64,000 nucleotides of DNA, taken from assembly GCF_011682145.1 (NCBI RefSeq), contig NZ_WHJH01000024.1, positions 28,950 to 92,949 on the forward strand, in the 5' to 3' direction. The number at the start of each line of letters is the position of its first letter. The stretch's first letter is position 1. This DNA is from Massilia mucilaginosa (GTDB taxonomy: Bacteria; Pseudomonadota; Gammaproteobacteria; Burkholderiales; Burkholderiaceae_D). The notes under the pieces were generated by a model. It saw nothing but the letters and a program-made list of their open reading frames with translations. It made no database searches and had not been told where the DNA came from. The translations under genes and the position numbers were made by a program. Shown one piece after another: positions 60,189 to 64,000 of the stretch.

Positions 60189-60344
60189 TTAAATTTTCGT
60201 TAAAACCCGCAGAGTCGGTTCATGGAGGTGTCGCAGGAAGGCGGCTGGGGCGCACAAATCGGCATCCAAAGGCGTAACGGCGTTACGCAGGGGCGTTTCG
60301 GCACCGGCGGACACTCCTGGAACGAGGACGAATTCATCAGGCAT
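60189..60344 (-). pseudogene. Duplicated N-terminal fragment of the recombinase gene
   Basis: Reading from ATG at 60344, MPDEFVLVPGVSAGAETPLR NAVTPLDAD closely matches the first 29 residues of the complete recombinase. After that the likeness fades (LCAPAAFLRHLHEPTLRVLT) and a stop follows at 60189. It is a fragment left by duplication or insertion, not a gene. Confidence 0.8.
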
Positions 60345-60364
60345 GGCGGGACGCGGCAAAACGC
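60259..60364. repeat. Direct repeat, copy B (between sulfatase and kfrA)
   Basis: The second copy of the 106-base repeat, with GCGTAACGGCGTTACGC at 60272-60288. Just beyond it, TGTAACGGCGATTACA (60369-60384) repeats the same core in weaker form. Confidence 0.85.
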
Positions 60365-60470
60365 GGTTTGTAACGGCGATTACACAGCATATCACGGCGG
60401 GGCGGCGAATAACTCACGATAACATCTCTTATCGAGACTAACAACAGTGCGATCTTAAATTTCTGGTTAG

Positions 60471-60509
60471 CGTAATATGATATGATATTACGTAACACGT
60501 AATACGTTA
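60471..60509. promoter_or_regulatory. KfrA operator candidate
   Basis: CGTAATAT (60471-60478) and ATATTACG (60485-60492) are perfect 8-base arms around 6 bases. They are followed by the tandem elements CGTAAC (60491-60496), ACGTAA (60497-60502) and ACGTTA (60504-60509). The region is strongly AT-rich and ends 20 bases before the kfrA start. Plasmid KfrA represses its own promoter through palindromic repeats, so this is the expected operator position. Confidence 0.6.
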
Positions 60510-60529
60510 TCTTATTCGGGAGTCTCAAA

Positions 60530-61612
60530 ATGGCACGTGCCGGCATCCTCTATTCCCACGTTGCAGCCGCCGCTGCCGGGCTCGCTGCCGATAACAAGAA
60601 TCCCACGGTCGATACCGTTCGTGAAGCGCTTGGCGGTACGGGCAGCAAAAGCACGATCGCGCCCATGCTCAAGCGCTGGAAGGAAGAGCACCAGCAAACG
60701 CCCTCTCCGGCCGGTCCCGGCGTGCCGCCGAGCCTGTTGCAAGCCGTCAAAGGGGTGTATGAGTCGATCAAGACCGATTTCCAGCAGGATCTGGACGTCG
60801 AAAAGCTCGCCCACGCCGCCGGGCTGCGCCAGCTGGCCGATGAGCTTGAAAAATCGCGCTTGCACCAGGCTGCGCTTGAGCAGCGCGTCAATACGCTCGA
60901 CAGCGAGCTGGCCAGCGCCAACACCACCGTCGCGCATATGCATCAGGCCAATCATCTGTTGACGGTCGACCTGGCCGGCGCCCGCAGCGAACAGGCCGGC
61001 CTGCAGCAGCGCCTGTCCGACCGCGCGGCCGAAGTGGCCGCCCTCAACGCCCAGCTGACCCAGGCGCGCGCCCAGTTCGACCATTACCACGAGGCCACCG
61101 CCACCCAGCGCGCCGAGGAGCGCCAGGGTTTCGAGCAGCGCGCCGCGCTGGTGGACAGCGAACTGGTGACCTTGCGCCAGCAGTTGCTCCACCACAAAGG
61201 CCAGGCCGCGCAGTTTGCCGGCCAGCTATCCCAGGCGACCAGCGAAAACGCCCGCCTGCATCAGGCGGCGGAAGCGGCGCAAGGTGACGCCGCCCGGGAA
61301 CGCAGCGGGGCCGAGCGCGCCGCATTCCAGGCGGCCACCCTCTCTTCCCAGCTCGACAAATTGCAGGCGCAGCACGACGCCATGCAGGCCCAACTGAATG
61401 AAAGCAGGATTGCCCAGGCAGTCAGGGCGCGCGAGTCGGAAATCGTGGCGTTGCGATTGAAACAGGCCGAACGCGAAGCGCAGGCCGGTACGCAGGAAAA
61501 GCAGGCGCTGCTGCGCCAGTTGACGGTGCTCGAAACCGAGCTGCGCCAGGAGCGGGAACTGGCCCGCCAGCGCGACCTTGCGCCGCCCGCGTCAAGCCAG
61601 CCCGGCCCCTGA
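60530..61612 (+). CDS. kfrA: KfrA-type DNA-binding coiled-coil protein
   Basis: A 360-residue protein. The N-terminal KfrA_N domain (about 1-110) includes VHAAAAG-like start AGILYSHVAAAAAGLAADNK, NPTVDTVREALGGTGSKSTI (helix-turn-helix) and LLQAVKGVYESIKTDFQQDL. The rest is a long alternating coiled coil rich in Gln/Ala/Glu/Arg (LQQRLSDRAAEVAALNAQLT). KfrA of IncP plasmids is a DNA-binding repressor that forms filament-like assemblies. Its presence on what looks like a chromosome, beside recombinases, suggests a plasmid or island origin. GGGAG lies nine bases before the ATG. Confidence 0.85.
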   Translation: MARAGILYSHVAAAAAGLAADNKNPTVDTVREALGGTGSKSTIAPMLKRWKEEHQQTPSPAGPGVPPSLLQAVKGVYESIKTDFQQDLDVEKLAHAAGLRQLADELEKSRLHQAALEQRVNTLDSELASANTTVAHMHQANHLLTVDLAGARSEQAGLQQRLSDRAAEVAALNAQLTQARAQFDHYHEATATQRAEERQGFEQRAALVDSELVTLRQQLLHHKGQAAQFAGQLSQATSENARLHQAAEAAQGDAARERSGAERAAFQAATLSSQLDKLQAQHDAMQAQLNESRIAQAVRARESEIVALRLKQAEREAQAGTQEKQALLRQLTVLETELRQERELARQRDLAPPASSQPGP

Positions 61613-61688
61613 TCGCCGCCCGCGACAGAGGCTATCTCAACATGGGGGAGCGTTCAACGATTGCCACGGCGTGCAGCCTCGACTGCTG

Positions 61689-63365
61689 TCAGACCTCTTC
61701 CCAGTTGTTGATGGCGACCACGGCATTTCCTACTTGTTTCAAATGACGCGCATGTGGCGCCGGACGACGCACCGTGTGGGGCGTTGCCGACTGCATCGGC
61801 GCGTGTTCAGCGCGATGCTCCTTTGGGATCTTAAACACACTGACCTCTTGTACCAGATTGCTCGCTTGATCCTCCAGCGACCCGGCGGCGGCGGCGGCCT
61901 CCTCGACCAGCGCGGCATTTTGCTGTGTTACCTCATCCATTTGACAGATGGCTTGGTTGATCTGCTCGATGCCTAAGGTTTGCTCCTGGCTCGCTGCCGT
62001 GATCGCACCCATAATGTCCGTCACGCTCTCAATGCTGCTGACAATGGCGTGCATGGTCAATCCTGCCTGGTCAACCAGCTTGGCACCAATCTCGACTTTT
62101 TCGACAGAGTCACCAATTAATGTCTTGATTTCTTTGGCAGCGGCGGCCGAGCGTTGCGCCAGGTGGCGCACTTCGCTGGCGACTACCGCGAAACCTCGGC
62201 CCTGTTCACCTGCCCTGGCCGCCTCGACAGCGGCGTTCAAGGCCAGGATGTTGGTTTGAAATGCGATGCCGTCGATCACGCCGATGATGTCGACGATCTT
62301 TTTCGACGACGCGTTAATTGCCCCCATGGTGTCGATCACCTGTGAAACGACCACGCCGCCCTTTGACGCAACTTCGGACGCGGACACAGCCAATTGATTC
62401 GCTTGGCGCGCATTGTCGGCGTTCTGTTTCACGGTACTGGTGAGCTCTTCCATCGACGACGCAGTCTCTTCGAGCGAGCTGGCCTGTTGTTCCGTGCGCG
62501 ACGACAGGTTGAGGTTCCCGGCGGCTATCTGGGAGGACGCGGTGGCGATGGTGATGCTCGATTGCCTGACTTCGCCGATCGTTTGCGCCAATTTTAGTTG
62601 CATTTCTTTCATCGCATTCAGCAGACTGTGATGGTCGCTTTTCTTTGTGGCAACTGCAACGGTCAAGTCGCCTGCAGCGATACCTCGCACGATCTGTGCC
62701 GCGTAGCCGGGTTCACCGCCAATGTCGCGATAGATGTTGCGTATCAGTAAAAAGCCAGCCAACGCCGCTAACAGTATGCCTAATGCAATCGCAATAATCA
62801 TGCTGTTGCGCAATGCAAGATAACGGCCGCCCGATTGTCTATATTCCTTTTTTGCCTCGCCGACCTGAAGCATGCGTAGCCTGTCGATGCCTTCTTTGAC
62901 AGCGGGAAGCAAGGTTTGGAATTGCTCGTGCACCTGTTTGGCATCCTCGATTTTTCCTTCTCGCAAGGCGCCGATTGCGGGAAACAACCCTTCCTTGACC
63001 ATTTTCGTTCGGTCTACGGCAAATTTGTTCGCCAGCACACTTTCTTCCGGCGTCAGATACGTCGCCATGTACTCGCCCCAAGTCTTGTTGATCTCTTCGG
63101 CATTTTTTTCGATGAGATCAGACTTGGCCTTGATGTTAGATGCAATCGGGTCCAGTAGCGCCTGCGCCAACGCCAGCCGGTTCCGCAACAATAAGCTCTC
63201 AATTCGCGTGACCTGTTCCAGGGCCACCGTGCGATCCTCGTAGACGGTCTTCAATCCTTCGTTTGCCTTATTCATTCCGTACAGGCCCAACAGCCCGACG
63301 CCGATGGACAATAGGGCGAGAAAGACGACGACACCGCTTAAGCGTGCCTTGATTGTCATTTTCAT
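61689..63365 (-). CDS. Methyl-accepting chemotaxis protein
   Basis: A 558-residue chemoreceptor: TM1 (about 8-30), a four-helix-bundle periplasmic sensor (about 31-188), TM2 (about 189-211), HAMP (about 212-265) and a signalling domain (about 270-520) with the conserved hairpin [27 protein letters not shown] and [16 protein letters not shown]. The extreme C-terminus is NNWEEV, a likely CheR/CheB-docking pentapeptide of the NWETF type. The sensor ligand cannot be predicted. It is convergent with kfrA. Confidence 0.93.
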   Translation of the reverse strand: MKMTIKARLSGVVVFLALLSIGVGLLGLYGMNKANEGLKTVYEDRTVALEQVTRIESLLLRNRLALAQALLDPIASNIKAKSDLIEKNAEEINKTWGEYMATYLTPEESVLANKFAVDRTKMVKEGLFPAIGALREGKIEDAKQVHEQFQTLLPAVKEGIDRLRMLQVGEAKKEYRQSGGRYLALRNSMIIAIALGILLAALAGFLLIRNIYRDIGGEPGYAAQIVRGIAAGDLTVAVATKKSDHHSLLNAMKEMQLKLAQTIGEVRQSSITIATASSQIAAGNLNLSSRTEQQASSLEETASSMEELTSTVKQNADNARQANQLAVSASEVASKGGVVVSQVIDTMGAINASSKKIVDIIGVIDGIAFQTNILALNAAVEAARAGEQGRGFAVVASEVRHLAQRSAAAAKEIKTLIGDSVEKVEIGAKLVDQAGLTMHAIVSSIESVTDIMGAITAASQEQTLGIEQINQAICQMDEVTQQNAALVEEAAAAAGSLEDQASNLVQEVSVFKIPKEHRAEHAPMQSATPHTVRRPAPHARHLKQVGNAVVAINNWEEV

Positions 63366-63709
63366 TCTTGGCTTCCTGACTAAAAACTATTCGGATGGGT
63401 TGTCTTTTGCTACGCAGCCAAGTCTGTCTGTCTTGGTCGTCCGATATTCAGGGCGACAGAGTACGATGTGCAGAAGCAGTATCGATTCGATTTTTAGGAA
63501 TAGTCCGGAGAGGATCAGATCAGGCCATGAGAAGTGCCATGGACACTCTATTCAAGGGCTAATCGCAACAAGGATGGGGTTGCGTTTACGGTGCGAATTT
63601 GGAGCAAATGGAGAACGGCAAATTAAGGTGGCAGAAAGAAGGTTATACCAGCAGTTTTCCTGGCGCAACCAGTGGTTTCTAACAGGTGTTGATTTAATCG
63701 CCCTGCCCG

Positions 63710-64000
63710 TCAACTGTTCGCGGACGGCAAACGTTGTTCCTCGACTCGATCACGTACATTCGGGCAAGTCAGCAGAGCTTTCGCTGCGAAGGAGTGAAAC
63801 GTGTCAGCGACAACGGAATAACTAAGTCGCTGGCCAGTTCGATGCGCCACGAAGATATGGCCGTCGGTGCCTAAGCTCGACTTTGTCCAACTATCTCGCG
63901 TAGCAGACGGTTTCTGTCAGGCGCTCAAATAGGGCACGCGGGATTTTCACCATATCGCATTGGCTCCCCGACCCTTTGTAATTCTCTTCACTCCACAGCG
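63710..64000 (-). pseudogene. Frameshifted remnant at the right edge
   Basis: On the minus strand from the right edge, one frame reads LWSEENYKGSGSQCDMVKIP then RALFERLTETVCYAR and stops at 63891; a second frame continues from about there as SLGTDGHIFVAHRTGQRLSY and ends at 63710. Both stretches have protein-like composition and suggest one gene broken by a frameshift, but I cannot name it. The AT-rich sequence 63366-63709 upstream of the chemoreceptor shows no gene I can support. Confidence 0.25.

Noticed and set aside
63304..63825. Plus-strand reading frame at the right edge
   Set aside because: It starts inside the chemoreceptor gene on the opposite strand and lacks protein-like motifs or a ribosome binding site.

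Overview
The window looks like the chromosome of a high-GC betaproteobacterium, most likely Oxalobacteraceae (Massilia/Telluria group). This is inferred from codon and GC character, the gene families present and the overall layout; no rRNA or other taxonomic marker is present, so genus is not proven. About 45 protein-coding genes are supported. I recognised no tRNA, rRNA or CRISPR array.

Layout. 1-1.8 kb: scarred left edge with a truncated tyrosine recombinase, a gene remnant, a gamma-glutamylcyclotransferase-like gene and a small zinc-knuckle protein. 2-3.4 kb: HupE/UreJ-type membrane protein plus a membrane-anchored partner behind a perfect inverted repeat. 3.5-10.4 kb (minus): BON lipoprotein, PBP7-type endopeptidase, and an overlapping five-gene operon (secreted unknown, CPA2 antiporter, YbdK ligase, OmpR-type regulator, sensor kinase) headed by a response-regulator-like direct repeat. 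11-15.5 kb (minus): detoxification operon (two SDRs, old yellow enzyme, quinone-reductase-like MDR) with a TetR regulator and two matching operators. 15.6-16.8 kb: tyrosine recombinase behind a near-consensus LexA box. 16.9-25.1 kb: TerC-CBS protein, AI-2E-type permease, discoidin/di-haem lipoprotein, small membrane protein, NhaA.

25.1-35.3 kb (minus): a seven-gene membrane-stress cluster (YjfI/DUF2170, PspA, small unknown, YqiJ, flotillin YqiK, zinc ribbon, giant DUF3686 AAA ATPase) behind one strong promoter covered by two identical-pattern palindromes. 35.5-41.7 kb: SUKH protein, a complete second-type IleRS, a CBM10-GH26 mannanase, free-methionine sulfoxide reductase, and a flavin-reductase remnant. 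41.8-46.9 kb: a compact, apparently undescribed operon of NrtR-like NUDIX regulator, SPFH-SHOCT protein, zinc-ribbon pseudokinase, VWA protein and a remodelled adenylosuccinate synthetase. 47-48 kb: an SDR lacking its catalytic tyrosine. 48.2-52.8 kb: a three-gene operon of a large unknown protein and two predicted caspase-fold proteins with His/Cys dyads.

52.9-64 kb: lipoprotein hydrolase, orphan TerD, di-haem peroxidase/RoxA-like protein, a second complete tyrosine recombinase, an LTA-synthase-type sulfatase bracketed by a 106-bp direct duplication of the recombinase 5' end, chromosomal KfrA with palindromic operators, a chemoreceptor ending in NWEEV, and a decayed right edge.

The best candidates for undescribed biology are the NUDIX-SPFH-pseudokinase-VWA-PurA operon and the adjacent dual caspase-fold operon. 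The orphan TerD nearby fits a stress or conflict theme. All functional statements are from reading sequence motifs; no database search was run.
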